Shown one piece after another: positions 17,682-25,649 of a stretch of DNA of 64,000 bases. Positions within the stretch are counted from its first letter, which is position 1, and each line of letters starts with the position of its first letter. This DNA comes from Psychroserpens sp. Hel_I_66. Lineage in GTDB: Bacteria; Bacteroidota; Bacteroidia; Flavobacteriales; Flavobacteriaceae. The position numbers and the translations under genes were made by a program. The notes below the pieces were generated by a model. It had not been told where the DNA came from. It ran no database searches and saw only the letters and a list, made by a program, of their open reading frames with translations. The stretch is taken from contig NZ_JUGU01000001.1 in the NCBI RefSeq assembly GCF_000799465.1, forward strand, positions 1,736,001-1,800,000, read 5' to 3'.

Positions 17682-19321
17682 TAAATCTTAAATTTTGCCT
17701 TAAACCCTTTGTTCATTTCTGTTTCAAAAGTAGTCGTTCCATTTAATGATGCAATACGGTTTTCCACATTCCGCAAACCCGTACCTTTTTTCAATAGGCC
17801 ACCAATACCATTATCACTGTAGTTTACATACATAGTTTTCCGATTGGTTTCAAAAGTCAGTACAACAATTGAAGCCTTACTATGCTTTTTCATATTTATT
17901 AATAACTCTTGCACCACTTTATATATAGTGATTCTCTTAATTTCTGAAAAATTAGCCCAATTTAATTTTATGTTCCCTTTTACTATAACATTTGTATTAG
18001 AATCATTGTAACTTAAAATTAAATCATTTAAAATATCTTGAAAATCACCCTTCAAATCTATTAGACTATGTTCTTTTGAAATATCTCTGGTTTTATGATA
18101 AATATGCTCCATGTCATCAATTAGTTCATCATCTGGATTGATACTTTGTAACTTCATCATAATATGAAAAACTTCATTTGCTATTTCATCATGAACTTTT
18201 TTTGATATTTGTGATTCGGTACTAAAAGCTTGTTGAAGTTTATCTCTCCTGTGTTTAGATCTAAGTAAAAAATAAAAAACAAAACCTAATATTATTAGGA
18301 AACTTGCTATTACAAAAAGAAGTCGACTTTTTGCATTTGCCTCCTGCGTTTTTAATTCACTCTTGCTTAAATCGTATTTCATCAATGCGAACTTTTCCGA
18401 GGTGTCTTTTTCAGCTTTATATAAACTATCATTTAACTTTTTATAAGCTTTTGCAAATTCATCTTCGCTTAAATCTGTTAATAAACCAAGTGCATCATTT
18501 CTATATGAAGCTGAGTTAATCTTATTGGCTAATTCATTCGCTTTTAAAGCATACTTTCTTGCTTCATTTGCATTTCCAATACCGTTAAAATATTTCGCTA
18601 AATGTGAATAACTAGTATAGATACTTGACGTGTCATTTGCTTGCTCTCTAAGCTCCAAAGCTTGCTTCATAAACACTAAACCATCAGGGTTATTTTGCAG
18701 CGAATTAATCACTCCTAAATTATCTAAAACAAGAGCTTTGGATAATTTACTATCAACTCTTGGAAAAATCTTTAATGCCTTTAATAGCTGATCTTGGGCT
18801 ATTGTTGTCTCATTATATTTTTTATGTAAAATTGAAATATTATTAAATACAATCAAACTGTCTTTTGCTGTATCGGAAATTGATAAAACCTTATTATATA
18901 ATTTTAATGTTTTATCCTTATTTCCATTTTCATTATAAATATTCCCTAAGAGATTATAGAAGCTGGTTTCAAAATTTGACAAATCAATTAAGCTTTTTGA
19001 ATTATCTATAATTTTTAAACCTTTTACCGCAGTTTTTTCGGCAGTAGTGTAATCACCGTTTTTATAATCTATACTTGATAAAAAATAAAGACACCTTAAA
19101 GTAGTATCTATGTTATCATTTTTAATTGCACTATCATAACACTTACTAAAGTATTTGTAAGCTTTAGACAAGTCATTTCCATTTTTAGGATTAAGTACTC
19201 GTAAGGAATAATATTTTAAGCTATCAATTGATTCTTGAGCTAAAACATTCTCAATTCCAATAAAAAAAAAGAGACAATAGATTATATAAAAAAAGAGGAA
19301 TGAAGTTTTGGTTGATTTCAT
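17681..19321 (-). CDS. TPR-containing sensor histidine kinase, 546 aa
   Basis: A signal peptide (residues about 1-28) precedes about six TPR-like repeats (30-320) predicted to be periplasmic, for example NLLGNIYNENGNKDKTLKLYNKV. One membrane helix follows (LLFVIASFLIILGFVFYFLL, about 335-355). The cytoplasmic part has a HisKA_3-like helix with KKVHDEIANEVFHI and a HATPase_c domain with ELLINMKKHSKAS and DNGIGG...GTGLRNVENR. This is the common flavobacterial TPR-kinase architecture. It should sense an envelope signal and phosphorylate the co-translated response regulator. Confidence 0.9.
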   Translation of the reverse strand: MKSTKTSFLFFYIIYCLFFFIGIENVLAQESIDSLKYYSLRVLNPKNGNDLSKAYKYFSKCYDSAIKNDNIDTTLRCLYFLSSIDYKNGDYTTAEKTAVKGLKIIDNSKSLIDLSNFETSFYNLLGNIYNENGNKDKTLKLYNKVLSISDTAKDSLIVFNNISILHKKYNETTIAQDQLLKALKIFPRVDSKLSKALVLDNLGVINSLQNNPDGLVFMKQALELREQANDTSSIYTSYSHLAKYFNGIGNANEARKYALKANELANKINSASYRNDALGLLTDLSEDEFAKAYKKLNDSLYKAEKDTSEKFALMKYDLSKSELKTQEANAKSRLLFVIASFLIILGFVFYFLLRSKHRRDKLQQAFSTESQISKKVHDEIANEVFHIMMKLQSINPDDELIDDMEHIYHKTRDISKEHSLIDLKGDFQDILNDLILSYNDSNTNVIVKGNIKLNWANFSEIKRITIYKVVQELLINMKKHSKASIVVLTFETNRKTMYVNYSDNGIGGLLKKGTGLRNVENRIASLNGTTTFETEMNKGFKAKFKI

Positions 19322-19350
19322 TCCTCTAATGTACTAACAAATTTTCATTT

Positions 19351-19521
19351 TCAACCACCTACTTCATCTCCAGGCGGCGGTGGAGGTGGCGGAGGTATTT
19401 CACCTGTTTCACCACAACAAGATTGAGGCTCCATAATTTCATCTACAATATTTTCTGGTGTACAGGATGTAAAATTTGCTCCAATAAATAATAACAAAAA
19501 CATATAAGTTATTTTCTTCAT
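19351..19521 (-). CDS. Small proline-rich lipoprotein, 56 aa
   Basis: The Met at 19521 (KKITYMFLLLFIGANFTSC) gives a standard lipoprotein signal with the lipobox Cys near residue 20. The mature part is short, with ESCC-like cysteines (QSCCGE) followed by eight prolines. Small lipoproteins of this type sit next to TPR-kinases in other Flavobacteriia and may be their ligands or accessory factors. It is 29 bp upstream of the kinase start in the same direction, so the three genes probably form one operon. Confidence 0.7.
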   Translation of the reverse strand: MKKITYMFLLLFIGANFTSCTPENIVDEIMEPQSCCGETGEIPPPPPPPPGDEVGG

Positions 19522-19667
19522 AATTTTAAAATTTTGCAAAAGTGTGGCTGATTGAGAAATCTCAAATTGTTTTAAAGCCAAGCTTTATGATTACTATTTC
19601 GGGAATTTGGAATTGCAAAATAAAAGTCAAGTATCGCTTCCCTTTCTCGATAGCAGATATCTTATTT

Positions 19668-19681
19668 TACGGGTTTCCGTA
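19668..19681. promoter_or_regulatory. TACGG-N4-CCGTA operator candidate
   Basis: TACGG-GTTT-CCGTA is an exact inverted repeat about 147 bp upstream of the lipoprotein-kinase-regulator operon and in the divergent region before the gene at 19870. The same half-sites and 4-bp spacer occur at 16638-16655, which suggests autoregulation by the response regulator. Confidence 0.5.
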
Positions 19682-19869
19682 TCAATCAATTTTGCACTTT
19701 AGTTATGTTAGCAATGCATAGCTATTCTTGATTGTGAAGCAAATAAAAAGAGAATAACAAACTATTAATGGAAAGTAGCTGGTAAGTATTTGGTAATTTG
19801 TAGGAAAAAAAATTCCAACATTTTTCCAACAGGAAACTTTACATTAACCAAAATTTAAACCAACCCAAA

Positions 19870-20655
19870 ATGCATAAAAAAATAACACTTGGAGCTTTTC
19901 AAAAAGCGAAAGAAAACGAACAAAAAAAGGGAGCTAGAATACCCTCAAAAAATCGTTTATCTAAAGTTTTATCTGATTATATTTTTAGTGAGATGAATTT
20001 CTCTATAGGTGAAAGAAGTTTGAAGAACTACTTTGACAAATCATTGGAAATTAAAGAGACAAATGAAGACATCAATATTGCTCAACTTGATGTAGTCAAT
20101 GGGCTATGTAGATATTTAGGTTATAAAAATTATGAAGATTACATTTTAAATTCAAAAAAAAATAATGATAATGATGTAAATGACATTGTACATATTGATC
20201 AAGATGGAGAATCCACGAATATAGATAAACTTAAAAACAAAACATTGTTTGCACGGTTTCGTAGTTCTTCGGCTCTCAATAAATTGTTAATTATAGTTTT
20301 TTCTATTATTGTTTTGGTAATAATAACTATTCCCCTAAGTAATACGATAGGTAATCAAACAAGATGGATGGTTTGGCAAGAAGATCATTATGTAGAAGTA
20401 GAATTTGACGCTGAGAAATATAATGTCAATCAACTTAAATTGTTCAAAGAAGAGCGTATTAGACTATTTAAAAAAATCTCTCCAGACTGCTTGGAAACAA
20501 TTTTTTTTAATGGTGATGGTAGCGTTAATATTTGGTATGGAAAAAACAAGGATAAAAAGTTAGAATATTTTACAGCTCTTGGCCTACATCCACAAACAGG
20601 AAAATCTCTTAAACCAATTACTCATTATATGATTGATAAGTACATCTGTAATTAA
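19870..20655 (+). CDS. Membrane-anchored putative regulator, 261 aa
   Basis: The N-terminal 100 residues are basic and helical (SKNRLSKVLSDYIF, RSLKNYFDKSLEI, GLCRYLGYKNYEDYIL) and look like a small nucleic-acid- or partner-binding domain seen in Flavobacteriia. One membrane helix follows (LNKLLIIVFSIIVLVIITIP, about 138-158). The C-terminal 100 residues would be extracytoplasmic. It is divergent from the kinase operon and shares its intergenic region. A role in signalling or transmembrane regulation is inferred only from architecture. Confidence 0.65.
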   Translation: MHKKITLGAFQKAKENEQKKGARIPSKNRLSKVLSDYIFSEMNFSIGERSLKNYFDKSLEIKETNEDINIAQLDVVNGLCRYLGYKNYEDYILNSKKNNDNDVNDIVHIDQDGESTNIDKLKNKTLFARFRSSSALNKLLIIVFSIIVLVIITIPLSNTIGNQTRWMVWQEDHYVEVEFDAEKYNVNQLKLFKEERIRLFKKISPDCLETIFFNGDGSVNIWYGKNKDKKLEYFTALGLHPQTGKSLKPITHYMIDKYICN

Positions 20656-20753
20656 TCTAAATTATAATTTTATCTAGAAATATATTTTTAAAAAAGTATT
20701 ATTAAATCAATATTTATATTATGTTTGATATCAAACATTTACAAACAAAAAGT

Positions 20754-20796
20754 GAACACAAAACTGAACACGTTTTGGAACACGATTAAGAACACG
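20754..20796 (+). repeat. Four 12-bp-spaced GAACACG repeats (integrase arm sites at the end of a preceding element)
   Basis: GAACACR occurs at 20754, 20766, 20778 and 20790, exactly 12 bp apart, ending 59 bp before the tRNA-derived att. The same motif at the same spacing lies in the start of the integrase gene at 61343. It therefore marks the right end of an element of that type lying to the left. Confidence 0.7.
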
Positions 20797-20855
20797 GTAA
20801 TTTTCAAGTAATTGAAAACCAATATTTTAAAAATCCTTAAAATGGCTTTTTGAAA

Positions 20856-20899
20856 TTCATAACCCGGAGGTCACGAGTTCAATTCTCGTTCTCGCTACA
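20856..20899 (+). other. att site: 44-bp tRNA 3' end (CAU anticodon, probably tRNA-fMet)
   Basis: TTCATAACCC followed by GGAGGTCACGAGTTC and ending TCTCGCTACA reads as the anticodon loop (CAU), the CCC side of the anticodon stem, the variable loop, the T-arm and the acceptor 3' strand of a tRNA. The CCC stem fits initiator tRNA. The 5' half is absent, so this is an integration remnant and not a gene. An identical 44-bp copy lies at 61248-61291. Confidence 0.85.
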
Positions 20900-20922
20900 A
20901 AACGTAAACAAATGAAATTAAG

Positions 20923-20951
20923 CGGTTTAGATTCTCACTAAACCGTTTTTT
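20923..20951 (+). terminator. Intrinsic terminator abutting the integrase start
   Basis: CGGTTTAG and CTAAACCG form an 8-bp stem followed by seven T, immediately before the integrase ATG at 20953. Element 2 has the equivalent hairpin at 61314-61342. It would terminate transcripts entering from the tRNA promoter once the element is integrated. Confidence 0.7.
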
Positions 20952-20952
20952 T

Positions 20953-22275
20953 ATGTTTACAATTAAAGATTTTATTACTTTTGCATACGAATGTGAATAC
21001 GATAATGCATACGATTTGTCAAAACAACGATCTTTTTCTAATCCAAAAATATATACCGCTAGAGGTAACTTGAAAAAGCGCTGGTACGTTTATTTTTCAT
21101 TTAGGAATCCCGATAATGGAAAATTAAAGCGGCTTACACCATTTTATGGAACAGCCAATCAATACAATACGAAAGAAGAACGATTGGAAGTTCTAACCGT
21201 TTACAGGAAAACCCTACTCAAATTACTAAATCTTGGATACAATCCCTTTGAGGATAATTCAGCTTTACACAGTAAGCTTACACAAACCAGGAAAACCGAG
21301 AGTGAACAGAATCTACCTTCGGAGAAAAGCGGTGAAGCAACCCAGGTTGAAGAACCCAAAATGCGAATCGATCAAGCTTTTCAGTTTGGATTGAAACAAA
21401 AGGAAAGAGTTGTAAGTAAGCGCACCTTGAAGGATTATGAGAATAAAACAAATTCTTTTTTGAACTGGCTCAAAAGCAATCATCCAGATGCACCAACGGT
21501 AGACAAATTGAACAAGAGCATATTTCAGAATTTCCTAAACGATATTCTTGCCAATTCCTCCCCTCGCAACAGAAATAATTACAGAACTGATCTGAGCAGT
21601 GTCCTACAAGTTTTAGTAGACAATGAAATCGTCCAATTAAATTATCTCAGGGGAATAATAAAACTTAATTCAAAACCTGAGCGCCATAAGACATATTCCA
21701 GTGAGACCGAAACTAAAATCTTTGATTACCTAAAGGATAACGATCCAATTTTATTACTCTTCATTAAATTCTACTCATATACTTTTATGAGACCCATTGA
21801 AGTATGCAGGATCAAGGTCAAGAATATCAATGTAAAAGATAGAACGGTTCAATTTAAAGCTAAGAACAGCAAATTAAAAACGAAAATACTTCCACAGATA
21901 TTACTGGATGACCTTCCCGATCTATCTAAACTCAAGCCAAACACACTGCTTTTTACCCCTGAAGGAATTGGTGGCGATTGGGAAGCTAGTGAGAACAGCA
22001 GAAGGGATCACTTTACTAAAAGATTCAAAAAAGTTGTCAAGGACCACTTCAGGCTTGGAATAGATTATGGCCTCTACAGTTTCAGGCATACATTTGTCAC
22101 AAAACTTTACAAGGAGCTTTCAAAGAAGTACTCTCCAAATGAGGCGAAAAGTAGATTGATGCAAATTACCGGCCATTCCACAATGTCAGCCCTTGAAAAA
22201 TATTTAAGGGATATCGATGCCGAATTGCCAAAAGATTTTTCCGACATGCTAAAAAGAAACGATGGCCAAGACTAA
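20953..22275 (+). CDS. Tyrosine integrase of the tRNA-targeted element, 440 aa
   Basis: A tyrosine recombinase that should integrate and excise the 40-kb element at the tRNA 3' end. A phage-type SAM-like core-binding domain (about residues 140-230) precedes the catalytic domain. Its motifs are FMRPIEVCRI (Arg), KAKNSKLKTK (Lys), YSFRHTFVTKLY (His-x-x-Arg) and ITGHSTMSALEKYL (His and Tyr). The N-terminus (AYECEYDNAYDL) is encoded by three 12-bp-spaced CATACGA-type repeats that are probably its own arm-binding sites. It overlaps orf2 by 14 bp. A paralogue with the same gene order is at 61343. Confidence 0.92.
   Translation: MFTIKDFITFAYECEYDNAYDLSKQRSFSNPKIYTARGNLKKRWYVYFSFRNPDNGKLKRLTPFYGTANQYNTKEERLEVLTVYRKTLLKLLNLGYNPFEDNSALHSKLTQTRKTESEQNLPSEKSGEATQVEEPKMRIDQAFQFGLKQKERVVSKRTLKDYENKTNSFLNWLKSNHPDAPTVDKLNKSIFQNFLNDILANSSPRNRNNYRTDLSSVLQVLVDNEIVQLNYLRGIIKLNSKPERHKTYSSETETKIFDYLKDNDPILLLFIKFYSYTFMRPIEVCRIKVKNINVKDRTVQFKAKNSKLKTKILPQILLDDLPDLSKLKPNTLLFTPEGIGGDWEASENSRRDHFTKRFKKVVKDHFRLGIDYGLYSFRHTFVTKLYKELSKKYSPNEAKSRLMQITGHSTMSALEKYLRDIDAELPKDFSDMLKRNDGQD
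20983..21014 (+). repeat. Three 12-bp-spaced CATACGA/AATACGA repeats inside the integrase start
   Basis: GCATACGA, GAATACGA and GCATACGA occur at 20983, 20995 and 21007. Matching repeats at 61170 and 61182 near the other end of the element support a role as arm-type integrase-binding sites. Confidence 0.65.
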
Positions 22276-22996
22276 ACTCCACGATTATTACATAAGCCTA
22301 ATCCCCAACCTGGTCACGGGATTGCTTTTTTACATACCCAAGACCGAGTTACCTCTTGAGGTCATTGATGAACTGATGAAATTAGCCAACCATGACTTTT
22401 TCAATCAGGTTTTTGCATTTGATGAATATAGGGGACCAGTGGAATACAATTCAAAAAGTAGTAAGAAAGGATTGTTCTCAATATCCGCAAATCTTGAAAA
22501 GAAAATTTTTGGTCTACTTGAGAAAAAAGGAGAAGTTTCCGAAACTGAATTTAAATATCTTTTGGAGAAATACAGATTTCTTGTAGAAACACTTTTTTCA
22601 TACAGTCAATGGATGAACGATAACTTGGGCAAACTTCATCAAGATAATGAAAACTTAGAAAATTTGTTTCGCTATCAGTTTTCTGTCTACAGAAAGCATC
22701 TTGAAACGGTCTTCAGCACATTCTACGATTCCAGATCCGTTCCATCATCTCAATATTTTGATTCTAAAAAAATCATAGATGAATTCTTTCCCGATCTGGC
22801 AAAAAGTTTTTCCAAGGACACAGTTTCCGGTTTGCTCAACACGCAAAAGTTGACAGTTGCTAAAATGGACAGTCCAAAACAATCTTCTACTGTTCATCAA
22901 AGCATGCCACCACAAGAACCAAAACAGAAAAAATCAATTTTATCGGAGGAAGAAGCTAAAAAAGTTTTATTGAAAACTTACTTCGGTATAGATTAA
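22262..22996 (+). CDS. Element orf2, 244 aa, unknown
   Basis: A largely helical, soluble protein. It overlaps the integrase by 14 bp and is the second gene of a module (integrase-orf2-orf3) repeated at 61343-63910. The equivalent there is 224 aa and only distantly similar, sharing the start (LIPNLVTGLLFYIPKTE compared with IQKYLFYIPSSV) and a C-terminal EEAKKVLLKTYFGID-like end (DKEIDEFLLETVFSVKL). Conserved position implies a role in recombination directionality or replication of the element, but nothing in the sequence proves it. Confidence 0.7.
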   Translation: MAKTKLHDYYISLIPNLVTGLLFYIPKTELPLEVIDELMKLANHDFFNQVFAFDEYRGPVEYNSKSSKKGLFSISANLEKKIFGLLEKKGEVSETEFKYLLEKYRFLVETLFSYSQWMNDNLGKLHQDNENLENLFRYQFSVYRKHLETVFSTFYDSRSVPSSQYFDSKKIIDEFFPDLAKSFSKDTVSGLLNTQKLTVAKMDSPKQSSTVHQSMPPQEPKQKKSILSEEEAKKVLLKTYFGID

Positions 22997-23010
22997 AATT
23001 TTTAATTTAC

Positions 23011-23034
23011 CGTAAATTAAACGTTTAATTTACG
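23011..23034. promoter_or_regulatory. Perfect 24-bp palindrome upstream of orf3
   Basis: CGTAAATTAAAC and GTTTAATTTACG are exact reverse complements, ending 7 bp before the orf3 ATG. Element 2 has a palindrome with the same AAACGTTT-type centre ending at its orf3 start (63446-63479). It is an operator or a replication/transfer origin candidate. Confidence 0.6.
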
Positions 23035-23041
23035 CTTATCT

Positions 23042-23470
23042 ATGAAAAATATCGATTTTTGTGCACATTGCGGAAAGGAATATGAACCTAATCGAAGAGG
23101 TGCCCAAAAGTTTTGCAGTAACTCCTGCAGAAGTAGAAGTTGGCAAGTTAAACAAAAACGCAATGGATTATTGACGTCTGGCAAAAAAGAAGAACTACCA
23201 AAAAAAAATGAGCCAACAGCAAGCAATAAAATAACCGCTGCTGGAATAGGAAATGCCGCTATTGGAACTGCCGCTGTAGACATCACCAAACATATATTTA
23301 CACCAGAACCAAAAAAGAACGCCACCAAGGAAGATGTCAGAAAACTTTCTTCAATTATAAAGGGGCAGCGCTATTTTCCAGTGAAAAATATGGCTTTAGA
23401 TAGTTTTGGCAGGAAAGCCTTTTACGATATTGAAACGGAGAATGTTATATATACATTTAGTAAATATTGA
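23042..23470 (+). CDS. Element orf3, zinc-finger protein, 142 aa
   Basis: The N-terminal FCAHCGKEYEPNRRGAQKFC...NSC motif is a short zinc-binding finger of the kind found in small bacterial nucleic-acid-binding proteins. A middle hydrophobic, glycine/alanine-rich segment (AAGIGNAAIGTAAVD) is conserved in the paralogue at 63479 (MAGVGNAATGTLAAQ). The C-terminal 40 residues are polar. It starts just after a 24-bp palindrome and is the third gene of the conserved integrase module. A DNA-binding control protein is a reasonable guess. Confidence 0.75.
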   Translation: MKNIDFCAHCGKEYEPNRRGAQKFCSNSCRSRSWQVKQKRNGLLTSGKKEELPKKNEPTASNKITAAGIGNAAIGTAAVDITKHIFTPEPKKNATKEDVRKLSSIIKGQRYFPVKNMALDSFGRKAFYDIETENVIYTFSKY

Positions 23471-23478
23471 TTGTTAGA

Positions 23479-23859
23479 TCACTCCATATAATCCTGCCAT
23501 GTTATAAGTACAAATTTCCGTGAGCTATTTTCATACTTGCTCAAGAATCCATATTCATAGACAAACAGATAGACCTCACCTTTTTTGTTCTTCCAATAAT
23601 GGGTAAAGAACTTTGGATTAAAGCCCTGTTCCATTAAAATATTTTGCCTTACAATGGCCTTGCCCGCTCTGTTATGCGCTTTGAGCAGCTTTCTGTTTAA
23701 CCTTAATTGATTGTCGACCCTATTATAAAATCTTTCAGGTTGTTCCTTCTCTCTTTTATACTGATCGGCACTCTTGCATTGTGGATCGCAGTACTTTTTG
23801 TCGATTCTTCCCTCAAGTCGCCTCCCACAGTGAAGGCATTTCTCCTGTAATCTCATCAT
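23479..23859 (-). CDS. Zinc-ribbon protein, 126 aa, unknown
   Basis: The N-terminus has EKCLHCGRRLEGRIDKKYCDPQC, a CxxC...CxxxC metal site, followed by a basic helical region (ADQYKREKEQPERFYNRVDN). The C-terminal half is a beta-looking domain (GEVYLFVYEYGF). It is convergent with orf3 (8-bp gap) and divergent from the second tyrosine recombinase, sharing an 87-bp promoter region with it. It might regulate or assist that recombinase; this is only positional inference. Confidence 0.7.
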   Translation of the reverse strand: MMRLQEKCLHCGRRLEGRIDKKYCDPQCKSADQYKREKEQPERFYNRVDNQLRLNRKLLKAHNRAGKAIVRQNILMEQGFNPKFFTHYWKNKKGEVYLFVYEYGFLSKYENSSRKFVLITWQDYME

Positions 23860-23946
23860 TTATTAACTTAGCGGTATATTATGCGAAAGATATTCGAATA
23901 AGGTACGCCTTTTATTTTTCCAAATCTTATTTTTGGTATCCTCAGT

Positions 23947-25080
23947 ATGAAACCTAGAGTACAAATAACGCTTACACCCCTTCAGCACAACAACCTTAGG
24001 TTAGTTGCGATTCACTTTGGCGCCAACGACAATGTGAAAAATCACGTTATGGCCTTCGATGACGTGCGCTATAGCAAAACCTATAGTACCTTCTATACGG
24101 TTTATCACGAAAATGTAATTAATGAGCTTTTCGACCATTTCAGGGATAAGGGCTGGTACGTAGATTATTCGGGTTTTAAGTCAAATACTTCTAAAAGCAA
24201 TAAAAAAATAGAATTTAAGGACAACTATAAGCTACCGTCCTTAAATATGGAAAAACTAAAAGAACTTGAGGGATTCAAGAAATGGCTCCAGCAAAAGCGG
24301 TTCAGTCAAAACACGGTACATACTTATGTCGAGGTAACAGGTCTTTTCCTGCGTTATCTCGAATCCAAAGACATCGCCTCATTATCAACAAGAAGTATCG
24401 AACAGTTCAACTACGACTTTATTTTCAAGACGAAAAAATCGGTCTCCTATCAAAACCAATGCATCAGTGGCATTAAACACTACTTCGGTTTTAAGGGCTT
24501 AACGACTGAGGGTATTGAGATAGAGAGACCGAAAAAGGATAAAAAACTGCCAACCGTGCTGAGCAAGGGTGAGGTCAGGGCAATTTTGGATGTTACCACA
24601 AACCTAAAGCACAGAACATTACTGAGCTTGGTATATTCCGCGGGTCTTAGAATTGGTGAGGCACTGAAGCTGAGACCGAATGACATTGATACCGCACGAG
24701 GGCTTATAAAGGTAAAGTCCGCAAAGGGTCGAAAAGACAGATATACACTCCTAGCCCCTAGCCTGGTTCCTTTACTGGAATCCTATATAGCACATTATAG
24801 ACCGAACAGTTTCCTTTTCGAGGGGCGAAGCGAAGAGGCCTATACTCAGGTGAGCGCAAGACAGGTATTCAAAAAGGCTCTGAGTATGGCGGAAATTACG
24901 AAATATGCTACCTTGCACACTCTAAGGCACAGCTTTGCTACGCATTTATTGGAGAGCGGGACGGATATAAGATATATTCAGGAACTCTTGGGGCACAATA
25001 GTCCCAAAACAACTATGATCTATACCCATGTATCGTCTACAAACCTAAGTGAAATAAAAAATCCTTTCGAAAATCTATAA
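23947..25080 (+). CDS. Tyrosine recombinase, candidate cassette-array integrase, 377 aa
   Basis: The enzyme most likely to act on the attC-like sites downstream. An extra N-terminal domain of about 85 residues (DKGWYVDYSG near 67-76) precedes a XerC/D-like core-binding domain (about 105-190) and catalytic domain. Catalytic residues are Arg235 (YSAGLRIGEAL), Lys260, His324 and Arg327 (LHTLRHSFATHL), His350 (LLGHNSPKTT) and Tyr359. The C-terminus (TTMIYTHV ... IKNPFENL) resembles IntI ends (MIYTHV ... RSPLD). However, the IntI-specific extra helix between the Lys and His motifs is not visible, so it is not a textbook IntI. It reads towards the array, with an attI-like site 120 bp downstream. 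Confidence 0.85.
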   Translation: MKPRVQITLTPLQHNNLRLVAIHFGANDNVKNHVMAFDDVRYSKTYSTFYTVYHENVINELFDHFRDKGWYVDYSGFKSNTSKSNKKIEFKDNYKLPSLNMEKLKELEGFKKWLQQKRFSQNTVHTYVEVTGLFLRYLESKDIASLSTRSIEQFNYDFIFKTKKSVSYQNQCISGIKHYFGFKGLTTEGIEIERPKKDKKLPTVLSKGEVRAILDVTTNLKHRTLLSLVYSAGLRIGEALKLRPNDIDTARGLIKVKSAKGRKDRYTLLAPSLVPLLESYIAHYRPNSFLFEGRSEEAYTQVSARQVFKKALSMAEITKYATLHTLRHSFATHLLESGTDIRYIQELLGHNSPKTTMIYTHVSSTNLSEIKNPFENL

Positions 25081-25096
25081 AATATATTTATGTTGG

Positions 25097-25210
25097 ATAA
25101 CGAAATATTGATGTGAACTATATGGATGTGAAAAATTGGCAAAAACCATCGTTATACCTCCAATTTGGTTTATTATGGAACATTCAATAACGCATATAAA
25201 CAAGTTGTGC
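25097..25210 (+). other. attI-like site between recombinase and first cassette
   Basis: The 124 bp after the recombinase gene end in CAATAACGCATATAAACAAGTT, which resembles the right arm of the array sites (CAACTAACCATATACAAAACGTT) up to the GTT at 25204. ATAACG occurs at 25097 and 25187 and inverted at 25150. There is no matching left arm, as expected for a primary attI site and unlike attC. Confidence 0.55.
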
Positions 25211-25431
25211 ATAATGCGAAAATCGAGCTGAAATTCAACATTTGAACTAAAAATGCCAACCGCACAGTCAAGCACATTTCATTTTTTTTCGTGCCTCAAA
25301 AAATAAAAAGAGCTTGCCTTTTCCCAACGCTGAATAATTGGATTTGAGACGATAGTTATCTATTGAGGTACAAAAATTGGTTAAATCGTAACTATTGTTT
25401 ACTTTTGAGAAACCAACTCAATGCAAATATT

Positions 25432-25647
25432 ATGACTTTTCTTGGTAAGTATCTTACTAACAAATCGATAAACAAAGCTGAAGTTTCTAGAAAAACTGGA
25501 ATTAGCAAGTCGAGACTTAGTAATCTCAGCAATAAAGAAAACGCTAATCTCAAAGCGGAGGAATTATATCTTATATCTAAAGCAATTGATGCTGACTCAA
25601 ATGAAATTCTCGAAAAAGTTTATGGGCATTTAAAACTGAATAAATAA
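25432..25647 (+). CDS. Xre-family helix-turn-helix regulator, 71 aa (cassette 1)
   Basis: A small Xre-type DNA-binding protein (NKAEVSRKTGISKSRLSNLSN, then ELYLISKAIDADSNEILEKVYG). The Met at 25432 starts the domain cleanly; an in-frame upstream extension looks non-coding. It ends 2 bp before the cytosine methyltransferase and resembles the controller proteins of restriction-modification systems. It probably represses or times expression of this four-gene unit. Confidence 0.8.
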   Translation: MTFLGKYLTNKSINKAEVSRKTGISKSRLSNLSNKENANLKAEELYLISKAIDADSNEILEKVYGHLKLNK

Positions 25648-25649
25648 TT

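Noticed and set aside
20856-20899. Intact tRNA gene
   Set aside because: Only the 3' half from the anticodon loop is present; the preceding bases do not form D-arm or acceptor 5' strand.
20953-22275. This integrase as the enzyme acting on the cassette array
   Set aside because: Its binding repeats occur at the element ends beside the tRNA-derived att. The recombinase at 23947 is closer to the array and has the attI-like site, so it is the better candidate.
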